64,000 nt of DNA from Euryodendron excelsum (lineage: Eukaryota > Streptophyta > Magnoliopsida > Ericales > Pentaphylacaceae), in contig CM065397.1 of NCBI GenBank assembly GCA_033060915.1, positions 35,442,501 through 35,506,500 on the forward strand, given 5' to 3'. Below, piece after piece: positions 42,716 to 54,173 of this stretch. Below the pieces are notes generated by a model. That model had not been told where the DNA came from and ran no database searches. It worked only from the letters and a program-made list of their open reading frames with translations. Both the position numbers and the translations under genes were made by a program. Position 1 is the stretch's first letter. Each line of letters starts with the position of its first letter.

Positions 42716-45658
42716 ACTGTCGCACCCCGGTTTTTTGGGTGCCCAAGGTCCTTTCAGCTCGGAGACCCTAAAGCATGGAACTCTGTCACTAGACCTCATC
42801 CTCCTAGAAGGACAAGTGCGACTAGGTTTGAAAATTGGATTGACTAAGGGCTTTTCAAAAAAATAGGAGTCGCCACCTAACTTGATTAAGGTGAATTAGG
42901 GCACTTAAAACTAAGTGTTAATCCGAAGATTAAACTTAGGGTTTTTGAAAGTGGTTTTGAAAACTCCCTCAAGAAAGGGTTTTTTAAGAAAATAGGTTGT
43001 TTGGCAACCTTTGGAAAGATTTAAGCCCTTTTAAAAAATAACTCCATTTTGGTCTTTTGAAAACAAAAATCTATGGTTCGGGGGTTGGTTACGTGTAGGA
43101 TATCCTAAGATTATTACCCTACCCGCCCTTTCGGTACCTACATGTCTAATCACCCTTGGTTCACTCACTAAAATAACCAGTCACCATTGTTCACTTAATA
43201 TTCACTTTATAATTTTGAAAATGGGGTTTAGTCATCACTTTTCAAATGGATGATGCATGATGCAAGTTTTTGGAAGAAGTTTGAAAATAATGAGGGTTTT
43301 GAAGGAGTTTAGAATAGAAACTTTGAATTGATTGGAATTTTTGAAAAAGGAATTAGAGTTGAAATAAAAGTTATGACCACACCATTTTAGGTTGCCTACG
43401 TATCTCATTTGGCGAGAATCAGGTCCATCGTAGTTCGGGCAAGAGCCCGATGAAAAATAGGCGCATTAGGGCCTTTGGAATGTTCGAAGATACTTTGGGA
43501 TCTTTGGAGAAGTTTAAGATACTTTGAGGTCTTTGGAAAAGTTTAAAACGCTTTGAGGTCTTTGGAAGAGTTTAAGACACTTGGAGGTCTTGACTCGAAA
43601 CTGGATGGTGGCGTGTTTTGAAAATGTTTTTTGGATCAACTTGAGGGAGTTTTGAAAAATACTTTGGCATGGATCAAGAGGACTTGAAAGTGTTTTTCAA
43701 GTCTTGTTTTGAAAACCTTGGAGGCGTGACTTTAGAATGTTCCAATGAATTAGGTTTTTAAAGTGGTTTTTGGAAGTGGCTAAGGGTTTGGAATCCTAAT
43801 ATGGACAACCTTAGAGGTTGATCTTGATTTATCACTTGTCCTTGGAATCTCTAACCACGAGGGGGCTACGGACACCTTAGGTTTGTGACCTTTTGAAAGT
43901 ATTTTTGGGAATGTCTTGAAGACGAAGTGTAAGGACATTTGAAGAGTTTATGGAGTTGGTTTTTTTGAAGTCAGGAGAGTGGGAGGTTTTGGAAAAGTGG
44001 GTTATGAGAATGGTTTAAAATTGAGTGATCATTTAGAAAAGGATTCAAGAATTGGAGCCTTGAAGAGTATTGACCTAGATTGGGTTGGCTTAAGGTTAGA
44101 GGTGACCTAAGGTTGAGTAAATTGGGTTAGGTTTACCTAGGGTTAAGATGACTCATGGTTAACTAAACAAGATAGGGTTAACCTAAGGTTAAGGTGACCT
44201 AAGGTTAAGTAACTAGGGTAGGGTTAACCTAAGGTTAGGATGACTTAGGGTTAGGTTAGCCTAAGGTATGGTGAACCTAAGGTTAGGATGACTTAGGGTT
44301 AGGTTAACCTAAGGTGAGCCAACTAGGGTCATGTTAACCTAGGGTTGGTTAACTAGGGTCAAGTTAACCTAGTGTTGGACAACTAGGATCAAGTTAACCT
44401 GGGGTTAGATTAGAAAATGATTTTGAAAGTTGGTTTAATGCACTTTTGGAAAGTTGGTTTAATGAAATATGTTATACACATGGACTTTGGTGGACAACCC
44501 TTTTGAAGATCATTTTCATGAAAATTTCGACTCTAGCCAAGAGTATGGTTTATATGGTTGATGTTTGGAGACCATTCCTAGGAAGGTTTCCTCATAGTCA
44601 TTATAACCATAATCTTGACAAGAGTGTAAAGGGTTCAAAAATCAACATGGTGATGACAACTTTCTAAGGCACCATTTTTAATGCAAAGATGGAGAGAATG
44701 CATTTTTGAATATTATCTTTGGAGAAGGATTTTGAAAACCATTTTTCAAGGGAACCATTCCATCAAGAGGGGGTTCATATGGCCAAACAAAAGGGAGACT
44801 ATTCAAGAGAGGGTTTGATGGGGCCATTCCAACCACTATACTTAAAAGAATGAAAATCTTGAAAATTAGAAATTTAGAAAGCAACCCTTGTGCAAATGAA
44901 AATGTCATGATACCAAAATGAGAGTTAGGGGGTTAGTAGGAAGTCTTCTAAGACATTATTTCTAAAATCCCACCTTACACTTCAAGGGGCCAACTCTTGG
45001 AACAACTTTTGAAAGAAATATGGAGCTTGGAAATGGCATGAAAATAAGAGCAATGTAAGCATTGTAGAACATGACAATAAGCATAAAATGAAGCCAAGCA
45101 TGCAAAACATGATCAAAATAGTAATATGTAAAGAGTCATGACCACATACAAGGATTTTAGGCTACACCACATAAACAAGGGGCTTTTAGGCCATATCATC
45201 TCAAAGTAGGCTAGTGAGAGGTCCCCCTACACAGTGGCTCTCACTTGCTTTCCTCTGGACATGATCTAAAAGCCCTCTTGGCTCAAGCATGCAAGAGAGG
45301 GGGGTTGAAGATGGGGGGATTAAAATAGAGAATAACCTAAGTAGGCTAGGAGGGAGGAGAGAAGAGTTGGGGAAGACACAAATGTAAAAGAGATATCACA
45401 TTTTGCCTTCAACACACTTGTAATCTTCCAAAGATGATTTGATTGAAGCTTGAATGACTTCAAGAAGGCTTAAAGGGTTGGTAGGGAGAGTTTGATGGTT
45501 TATAAGGCTTTATATGTGAAGTATATAGGCTTGGGGATGATGGAATCTAAACTAAGTGTTGGATGGATGAAGTGTGTATAGAGATTTGCAATTCTGGAGT
45601 GACTTCAGCAGAGCTTCGCATCAGAAATCAGAGTTGGAATATGCAAAGGGGGGTCTGG

Positions 45659-45667
45659 AATTTATAG
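45659..45667 (-). promoter_or_regulatory. Putative TATA box of O3 5' LTR
   Basis: CTATAAATT on the minus strand at the position homologous to the TATA boxes of O1-type LTRs. Upstream (45685-45745) are GCGCATGT/ACATGCGC inverted repeats in the place of the GGCGCC palindromes. Confidence 0.6.
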
Positions 45668-45771
45668 ACATTCTGGAATAGACCTGGCACATGTACTACA
45701 TGCGCCTAGCCAAAATTTGACCTGGCGCATGTAGGACATGCGCAGGTACTATTCCATTGCCAGAATGACAC

Positions 45772-45776
45772 GTGGC
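45772..45776. repeat. Left TSD of solo LTR S3 (GTGGC)
   Basis: Perfect match to 51032-51036. Confidence 0.9.
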
Positions 45777-48700
45777 TGTCGCGCTCAAATTTTTTGCACT
45801 CGGGGAATACACACACAAGCGGAAAAAATACTGTACTCTCTCGTTAGAACTCACCCTCCTAGAAGAATGAGTGCGACTAGGTTTGAATTGAAAATTGATT
45901 TGAATAAAGGGCTTTTGAAAAAGATTCGGAGTCGCCACCTAACTTGATTAAGGTGAGTTAGGTCACCTAAAAACTAAGAATAATCCCAAGACTACACTTA
46001 GAGTTTTTAGAAAATGATTTTTGAAAAACATCTCCTCAAGAGAGGGTTTTTAGGAAAACAGGTTGTTTGGCAACCTTTGGAAAATATTTAGCCCTTTTAG
46101 AAAAATAACTCATTTTTGGTCTTTCGAAAACAGTGATCTAGGTTCAGAGGTTGGTTACGTGTAGGGAAGACTCACTAAGCTATCACCCTACCCCGCCCTT
46201 TCGGTACCTACATGTCAATCTACCCTAGATTCACCCATGAGAGTCTACAACTAACGAAATGGCTCAATCCTATTCACTTTGAAAAAGAATGCTTTTAAAA
46301 AGAAAACATGATGCATGATATGCAAGTGCAATAGAAGAGAGTTGGAAAATAGATTTGGAAATTGATTTGATTTAAAAAGAAAAAGATAAAAGCTTGAGTT
46401 TGAAGATTGAAATTGAATTTGGAAATTGAAATTAAGATTTGGAAATAGAAGTTTGAAATTGAAAATTTGAAAATAGATTGGAGATTGAGATTTGAAAAAA
46501 GTGGAGACCGCACCCATGAGGGTGGAATTGAAAGTTTGAAAAGTGTTGTGACCGCACCTATGAAGGTTGCCTACGTATCCCTTTGGGGGAATCAGGTCAG
46601 TCGTAGTTTGGACAAGAGTCCGATTGAAAATAGATTGATTTGAAGAAGGAGATTGAATTGGAAATTGAATTGGAAGATTGAGAGATTGAACTTTGATTGG
46701 AAGATTTGAAAAGATTTGATTTTGAAAGACTTGGTTCTGGGAAACCTAGACTTAGGAAAGATAGGAGACCCAGGAAAGACTTGAGATTAAGAAAGATTGA
46801 ACTTAGGAAAGGTTAGAATTAGGAAAGGTCCGATTTAGGAAAGTTTTAGGTTTAGGAAAGTTTTCACTTTTGGAAAGTTTCGAATTAAGAAAGTTTTGAA
46901 TTAGGAAAGTTCGGAACTTAAGAAAGTTTCAACTTAGGAAAGTTTTGAAAATTGGAATGTTTTGAAATTGGAAAGTTTTGAAAATTGGAAAGTTTTGAAA
47001 TTAGGAAAGGCTTGAAATAAGGAAGTTTTAAAAATTGGAAAGTTTGGAAAACAAGGAAGTTTTGAAAATAAAAAAGCTTCATTTTGGGAAAGGTTTGAAA
47101 AAGGAAAGTTTTCAGTTTAGGAAATGTTTGAATTAGGAAAGTTTTGAGTTTAAAAAAGTCTTAGATTTGAAAGGATGTTGAAATTTTGGAAAGCTTAGAA
47201 TTTTGGAGAGATTTAGGTTTAGAAAGATTTAACTTGAGAAAGTTTCAAATTTAGAAAGTTTCGAATTTGGAAAGATTTGGAATTTAGAAAGTTTAAGATT
47301 TAGAAAGTCTTAGAATTTTAGAAAAACTTGAGATTAGGAAAGGTTTGAATTTAGGAAGAGTTTGGAAAAATTAGATTTGGAAAGTTGAGATTTGGAAAAG
47401 GGGTGGGATTAGAAAAGGGTTGAATTAAGAAAGATTTTTATGTTCAAGTTTTGGAAACTTAAGGGTTAGGAAAGGAGAAGTTTAGGAAGGAGTTGAATTA
47501 GGAAAAAGTTGGATTTGGAAGGGATTGGTTTTGTTTCTAAAAGAGAAGGTTTGATTTTGTTTCCAAAAACGGAGGATAGAATCTAGTTTCCTAAACGGAG
47601 AGAGTGGATTTGGCAAGGATTTTGGAAAGGGAGATTCTAGAAACCCTAGTTTTGAGAAATTGTAGTTTTGACATAGAAAAGAGGCTTTGAAAACATGTAT
47701 AGTTTTGATATGAAAACAAGAGATTTTGGAAACCTAGGTTTGGGGCAAAGTTTGAAAATCATATTTTTGGGAAAAAGATTAGGGTTTCCTAATTGTGGGT
47801 TCTAGGGCTTCACTTGGGCTCTAAGGAAAGAGGATTTTTTGAAAAGTGTGATTTTGAAAACGAAGGTTTTCTAGAAGGGAATCCTAGGGAGGAATTTTTG
47901 GAAAGTGAATTTAAAGAGGGAGTTTTTGGAAAAAAAATTTTAAATAGAAGGAGTTTTGGAAAGTGTGTTTTTGGAAACGAAGATTTTAGAAGGAAAATCC
48001 TAGAGGGGAATTTCTATAAGGGAGTTTTTAGAAAGATTTCTAGGGAATGTTTTTAGAAAGTGAATTTTGAGGAGAGGATTTTGGAAAGGAGTTGAAAAAG
48101 GGAGTTTTGAAAAATAGATTTTGGAAAGGAGCTTTTGAAAACAATTTTGAAGAGGAGAGTTTTAGGAAAGTGTATTGAAAAAGATATTTTTAGGAAGAGG
48201 GATTTGGAAAAGGAGTTTTTAGAAGGTATAAAAACGTTCTCACTTCCCTAAAGCGATTCTAGCCATAAGAAGGCTAGAACCACTTTAAGAAAGTGGTTTT
48301 GAAAAACAATAAGATCTGAAAATATAGACCAAAAAGTTCACTTTTAATATAACACTTTCCTAAAGCAACCCTAGCCATGGAAAGGCTAGAATCACCCTAG
48401 GATTGTGGTTTCGAAAACAAGTTTTTGAAAAAGAGATTTTGATGCAATTTTGAAAACAAGTTTGAAAACGATTTTGAAAACAACTTTGAAAACGAATTTT
48501 GGAAGATGCAAGACTATGATATGCACAATGCAATTTGGGGTTGTGAACATACAAGGCTAAGGCTTCACCACATAATCAAGGGGGCCGGACCCACGTGGTC
48601 TCTGGTTAGACTAGAAGAAAGCCCCCGACACAGTGACTCTCCAACAGTCTAATCCTACACATGGACCGGGAGTCCCCTTGTTTTAAGCATGCAAAGAAAG

Positions 48701-49113
48701 GGGGGGAAAGAGATGGGGGATTAAAATAGAGAAAACCCAAGTGGGTTAGGAGAGAGAAAAGAGAGGGGGAAGTGCGGAAATTTAAATAGGGAGCCTACCG
48801 TATGTCTTGTTTATATTGCGCGCCGTGCTGTCTTCGATCTTCGGTCTTCGTCTTGATCTTCATCTTCAGTCTTCAAGAGTTGTCTTCAAGCTTTGGATGA
48901 CAGCTCTTCAAGTCTTCGAAGGATGGTTGAAGGCTAGTGTATGAGTGTATGGAGGGAGTGTATGAGTGTATAGGAGGCTAGGGTTTGTGTATAGCGGCTA
49001 GGGTTTGGAAAACCTAGGGAGGCTAGGGTTTTTGAGGTGCTCGAGCTCTGTATATCGAAATATAGGATTTTTAGGTTAAGTTTGCAGATCCCTTTCACAT
49101 CGAATGAGGCTCT

Positions 49114-49123
49114 GTATTTATAG
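49114..49123 (-). promoter_or_regulatory. TATA box of S3
   Basis: CTATAAATAC on the minus strand, same context as in S1. Confidence 0.8.
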
Positions 49124-50167
49124 AGGTTGGACAAACCTAGCGCCTGTTGTAGTGGCGCCAGGGCAAACTTTACACTGGCGCCACTAGGAGTGGCGCCAGG
49201 CCAAGGTTGGTAAGCAACGTATCTTTGACTAGATTTGGGCGCCTGTACTAGTGACTACCATGCAATTTTTAGCCTGGCTTCATTAGGAGTGACTCCGAAA
49301 AGTTCGGGAATGATTTGAAGGAGCCGGGAATTACCCGGAAGGCCGGAAAGGAGCAGGAACACTTAAAATAGTGTCTTGGAGATATTTGACTTGAAAAGTG
49401 AAGATAAGATGTGTCGAAAAGGTTGACCGGGCCTTTAGGGGCAAAACGGTCAATCGGACCGAAAAACTGCCGGGACAGACTCAGACTGTCCCGGAAGAAG
49501 ACTTGGGATCTGAAAACATTATTTAGAATGTTCCCAGAGGTTGCTGGTTTGATTTCCAGAGCCGGCGTGGTCGGAAAAGGAAACCGACCCACTAGGGGCA
49601 AAACGGTCATTTTGTACCGGGTTGGCCGGAACTGACTCGGAATGATCTGGAAAGGTATGGGGAGGTTGAGAACACTACAAGAAGCATTCTTGGGAGGTTA
49701 CTGTTTTGATACCCAGAGCCGGTGTGGTCAGAAAAGGAGACCAGCCCACCAGGGGCAAAATGGTCCTTTCGCACTGGGTTGGCCGGAACTGACTCGGAAT
49801 GATCCGGAAAGGTATGAAGAGGTTGAGAACACTATAAAAAGTAGTCTCAGGAGGTTACTGGTTTGATACCCAGAGCCGGTGTGGTTCCCGGGGCATTTGG
49901 ATGCCTAGGGTCAAAATGGTCATCTTAACCGGAAAGTCTCAGAAAAGGTCCAAAGGGCAGTTTGATCATTTTTCACCAAAGTGGGTTAACAGACACTGGT
50001 GTTGACCTGGGTTTTGAGTGTTTCCGCCACTCTAATGGCGGTCGTCGTGACACAGGGGTTTGTTGCCAATTCCCTATATCGACCTATTTGTGAGTATTTC
50101 CGCTATTCTAATGGTTTTGTGAGTATTTCCGCTACTCTAACGGTTTTGTGAGTAGTTTCGCTACTCG

Positions 50168-50855
50168 GACTGTCTCGAGGAATAAACTGTCTCGAGAGAG
50201 AGATTGGAAAGGGGTCTTACCATCTCCGAGGAGACGTGCCTGGGTTGGAACTGTCTCGAGGAATAAACTGTCTCGAGAGAGGGTTTGGAAAGGGCTCTTA
50301 CCGTCTCTGAGAAGATGTGCCTGGGTTGGAACCGTCTCGAGGAATAAACTGTCTCGAGAGTGGGATTGGAAATGGGTCTTACCGTCTCTGAGGAAACGTG
50401 CCTGAATTGGAACCGTCTTGAGGAATAAACTGTCTCGAGAGTGGGATTGGAAAGGCGTCTTACCGTCTCCGAGGAGACGTGTCTGGAGTGGAACTGTCTC
50501 AAGGAATAAACTGTCTCGAGAGAAGGATTGGAAAGGGGTCTTACCGTCTCCGACGAGGCGTGCCTGGATTTGAACCGTCTCGAGGAATAAATTGTCTCGA
50601 GAGTGGGATTGGAAAGGGGTCTTACCGTCTCTGAGGAGACGCGCCTGGATTGGAACCGTCTCGAGGAATAAACTGTCTCGAGAGTGGGATTGGAAAGGGG
50701 TTTTACCGTCTCCTAAGAGACGTGCCTGGATTGGAACCGTCTCGAGAGTGGGATTGGAAAGGGGTCTTACCGTCTCCTAAGAGACGTGCCTGGATTGGAA
50801 CTGTCTCGAGGAATAAACTGTCTCGAGAATGGGATTGGAAAGGAAAGGATAATGC
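50168..50855 (-). repeat. 81-bp minisatellite in U3 of S3, about 8.5 units
   Basis: AATAAA at 50181, 50262, 50343, 50424, 50505, 50586, 50667 and 50812; the first seven are spaced by exactly 81 bp. One later unit lacks the AATAAA segment, the same kind of shortening that defines the 48-bp unit of O1. Confidence 0.93.
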
Positions 50856-51031
50856 CCCTAAGGGCATTTTGGTCATTTTGCCTCTATTTGGGCCTGACAG
50901 GCCCGCGAAGTGATGGAAAGACGGAATTTGGATCTAGAGAATTGGTTTCGACAGGAATACGGCCACAATGACTTGAAAACAAGTCTAGATAGAGTGTAGA
51001 CTGCCGAGCGGTCAAAAATGGGGTGCTTATA

Positions 51032-51036
51032 GTGGC
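51032..51036. repeat. Right TSD of solo LTR S3 (GTGGC)
   Basis: Perfect partner of 45772-45776. Confidence 0.9.
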
Positions 51037-51308
51037 ACCCTGTGAACTAGTTAAATCTTGATTGTTGATCAAAATTTAGTCGATCTGATCAAAATTTGAG
51101 CGCATATAGCATACACTCCATCACCGTGAAGGTTCGTCCAAACTTTGCCTTGATAATTGAGTCAATCGGGAAGGTCTCAGGGAAATTGGTCGCACTCGGG
51201 ATGTTCTCTTAAGGATTCCGGTGAACTTTCATGGTTTTGGAAAGTTTGAATTGTGTTTGGAAGCATGTGATATCATCTCAAGAAGTGTGCCAAAAAGGAC
51301 ATTTTTGC

Positions 51309-51745
51309 GGAGCATCTGTGATACACTCCGAGGGTGTTCGAAAGTGGTTGTTTTCGTTTCGTATAATTAAGGCCTTCAGGAAGCCATCCTTTCGATCGGA
51401 CCATACTAATGAAAAGTACTCTAGAAATACTTTCGGGAATTCCCAGATTTATGCATTTTTCAAGTTGTTTGACGGTGCGTTTCAATAAGGGAATTGGGGA
51501 AAAAGTCAACCTTGGCAGAGCATCTGCGAAACGCTCCAGGGGTTGTCAAAAGTAACTAGGTTTGAGCTATACGATGAAGGGCTTCGAGAAGTGATCTATC
51601 CAATCAAGCCGTATCAATGGGAAGATCTATGAACGAGCTTTCGAGAATTCCTTGATTTACGCATTTCTCAAGTCAGTTGATGGTGTGTTATAACCAGGGA
51701 ATCGGGAGAAAAGACAATTTAGGCTGAGCGTCTTCGAGACGCTCT
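51309..51745 (-). repeat. Three hairpins in a 208-bp tandem repeat, O3 5' LTR
   Basis: Copies at 51309-51329, 51517-51537 and 51725-51745. Compared with the 3' LTR the arms carry several G/A and C/T changes, some of which open base pairs. Confidence 0.8.
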
Positions 51746-52741
51746 AGGAAACTTTTATCGAGTCGTGTGAGTTTAGTGTTGTAGGGTCCTCCTCGGGTTA
51801 AACAAGGGTGTATGGTGAAACCCTTTGATCGAAATCCTAAGGCCAGTGTTGTTTCAGGGCATATTTGGATTTCTAGGGGTAAAACGGTCATTTTGATCGG
51901 GATTGGTTGGAAATGGTCAGGAATGGTTTGGCGTGTTGTGTTAAGCATGTAGGGTTGTTCATGGATGGTTTTGGGAGAGTCTTTTACTATTTGGCGGGGT
52001 TTATGCAGTGTTGAGGTGTTCAGGGGCAAAACGGTCATTTTGACTGGAGTGAGCCAGAATGGGACCGGAATTGGACCGAATGGTGTGCGGGGGACGCCTA
52101 ACAATTTTGTAACATTTTGGAAAGGTGGACTTATCATTTTGAGGGATTTTGAACTTTCCCAAAACGCGCTTGGAGGCCCAAAGGGAGGGTTTGGTCATTT
52201 TTCACCAAGTCGGGCTAGCAGGCGCCAGTGTTGACCTAGGTGTTGGTTCCCGAGAATGCCCAGTCTTGAAAAACTACCTGTGCGGTGTTGGTCTCTAAGA
52301 TCGCTCGGTCTTAGAGAACTACCTGTAGGGGTGGTGTTAGTTCTTAAGAATGTCTGGTCCTAGAAAGCTACCTAAATTGGTGGTGTTGGTCTCTGAGAAC
52401 ACTCGGTCTCGGAGAACTACCAAATTACGGACATTCTACGTTGGCGGGCTAGCAGGTGCCAGAAGTGAACCATCTGGAATTCGATGAGGTGTTGGTCCCC
52501 GAGACCGCTCGATCCCGGAAAACTACTTGGATGGCGTTGGTTTTCGGGACTGCGCAGTCCGAAAAGCTACCTGGAATAATGGTGCTTACGGCTCCAACGG
52601 GTCCTTGTGGACCAGTGAAGCGACCAGTTGGCTGGATTATAGGTTGAAAGGCTCATCTTGAACCCGCATATGTTGTGATGTTGGAAAACTGAGCCCGGTC
52701 AAGCCGGAGATTGTCGAGTGGGCAAAAATGGGGTGCTTACA

Positions 52742-52746
52742 CCCTC
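52742..52746. repeat. Right TSD of O3 (CCCTC)
   Basis: Perfect partner of 27332-27336. Confidence 0.93.
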
Positions 52747-53003
52747 TCTTGAGGAAGTTTTCAAAAATTTTTCAAAAACCATAAGTTTAATATCTGGATT
52801 GCAATTAGTTTTAGGTGACCTAACTCACCTTAATCAAGTTAGGTGGCTACTCCAAGCCTTTTTCAAAAGCCCTTAATTAAATTAATTTTCAATTCAAACC
52901 TAGTTGCACTCGTCTTTTTTGAAGGATGAGTTCTAACGAGAGAGTACCGTGTTTTTCTCACTTGAGCGTATTTTTCTCAAGTGCAAAAAATTAGGGTGTG
53001 ACA
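52742..53003 (+). repeat. O2 5' LTR, terminal piece
   Basis: This piece continues the O2 LTR interrupted at 27336. It contains the inverted repeat AGGTGACCTAACTCACC..AGTTAGGT and a PBS-like TGGCTACTCC (52844-52853), and ends GGGTGTGACA just before the PBS. Confidence 0.85.
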
Positions 53004-53005
53004 GC

Positions 53006-53023
53006 TAGCAACTCCGCTAGGAA
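53006..53023 (+). other. Primer-binding site of O2 (decayed)
   Basis: TAGCAACTCCGCTAGGAA, two bases after the LTR end. Several positions read A where other copies have G, suggesting an old, formerly methylated element. Confidence 0.75.
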
Positions 53024-54173
53024 CGCTTAGAGGGTTAGGCCGTTGTCATATCCCTTCACCCTTCACTCATCTGAAATCTTCGAATAATTGGTCAACCTCT
53101 ACCCACTTCAAATTTTCATAATCAACCTTTTCAAAGCTGTTTTAAAAAACATGGCATCACTTACATTCAATTCATATTCAATTATTCTATCTTGCATTAA
53201 ATTTGTCATTCAAATACTGACTTTTTGCATCTTTATTTTTGTAGGTGGACCTTTATTCACGTTTTATTTTATGTCATATTAACTGCCATATATGTTATGA
53301 ATAAATTGGATGGAATGGACAGGATGGATGGGAGTTGCAGGGCGCTTCCTCTGTTTTTCAAAATTCCACACACACACTTGCACCTACACTTGCATTTTGC
53401 ATACTTGCTGTATCTACTTGAATATGTCCCTTCTAGTTTGAAGGGGGAATGAAATATTGGTTGTGGGTGCATGCTATGTCAGTTTCTTAGCCTACGGCCT
53501 CTTAATGGTTACCCCGCTCGGATCACCAATCTATAATGGCACCACCTCGAGGAGTGGGCCTAAGTTTGAAGATCTCGGAGTCGAGCCTTCTTGGGAAGCA
53601 TTAGTAAACCCTCAACCTCATGCTTATGTAGAAACCATGCATAGTTGAACCTCTACCAAATTTAAGATATGCACATCAATTTCAAAACCATGGGGGAAAG
53701 GGCAACTGCTTTACTTTCTTTTATTCTTGTCCATTCTTGCTGTTATAATGCTTGTATAACTGCTCATGCATATATGTTTACTTTACAATTGCATTCTCTC
53801 TCTCTCTATACTTTCTGCATACATGTTCATGCATTCAATATTCTATTTCATGACAAGAGTTCCAAAGTAACTTAAGTCATTGTATTCTCATGCATGTGAT
53901 CAACCTAAAGAGAGTGACACTAAGTTCATTCTCCCTTGCATTAAACCTACCAAAATCCTAAGGGTTCCCACGTAACCCTAAGAACTCATTGCATGCATTT
54001 CAAGTCATCCCATAGAGAGGGGCCCCAATCCCTCTATGCTCATGGAGATAAGGTTGCCAAGAAAATAAGGTGCAATTAAATAGCAAGGTCTCTCAATGAT
54101 CTCCTCAACATCAAACTCAAAGAAGGCAAATCCAAAAACTTAAAGCAGTTTAGGATCTCAAATGTAAAAGTAG
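53024..54173 (+). other. O2 leader, first part (non-coding)
   Basis: Reverse-complement counterpart of O1 12650-13738 and O3 about 41600-42697. The block with TTAGCCTACGGCCTCTTAA (about 53486) is shared by all three. No supportable gene. Interrupted by S4. Confidence 0.72.
54169..54173. repeat. Left TSD of solo LTR S4 (AGTAG)
   Basis: Perfect match to 59297-59301. The rejoined text AAAGTAGATAGGTGG is collinear with O1 near 12610-12630 in reverse. Confidence 0.92.

Larger units (their letters stand above)
45777..51031 (-). mobile_element. S3: solo LTR of the O1 family
   Basis: Length 5255 bp; starts TGTCGCGCTC and ends GCTTATA on the plus strand, the terminal CA having become TA. Perfect GTGGC duplications and no interior. 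TATA box 49114-49123; 157-bp repeats near 49544, 49703 and 49860; 81-bp minisatellite 50168-50855, the longest complete one here. Confidence 0.92.
27337..52741 (-). mobile_element. O3: complete non-coding Ogre/Tat-like element
   Basis: On the minus strand: 5' LTR 52741 to 42718, PBS 42715 to 42698, interior 42717 to 30639, PPT 30655 to 30639, 3' LTR 30638 to 27337, with perfect CCCTC duplications outside. Solo LTRs S2 (interior) and S3 (5' LTR) add about 10.8 kb; without them the element is about 14.6 kb. The 6.5-kb interior has a leader homologous to O1 and O2, then arrays of tandem repeats, but no gag, protease, RT or integrase in any frame. It would need proteins from another element. Confidence 0.88.
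42718..52741 (-). repeat. O3 5' LTR, interrupted by S3
   Basis: TGTCGCACCC...GCTTACA on the plus strand, about 4764 bp without S3. It keeps the 1.48-kb segment missing from the 3' LTR, made of 44388-45776 plus 51037-51131. That segment is collinear with O1-type LTRs (ACATACAAGG...ACCACATAA, then GGGGGGATTAAAATAGAG). The other arrays match the 3' LTR. No gene is present. Confidence 0.88.

Noticed and set aside
50168..50855. CRISPR-like array (regular repeats with spacers)
   Set aside because: The whole 81-bp unit is repeated without unique spacers, and the context is a plant LTR.
44388..51131. A separate element inserted into the O3 5' LTR, explaining the extra 1.48 kb
   Set aside because: The extra sequence is collinear with the promoter-containing part of O1-type LTRs and has no TSD of its own around it, so deletion from the 3' LTR is the simpler reading.
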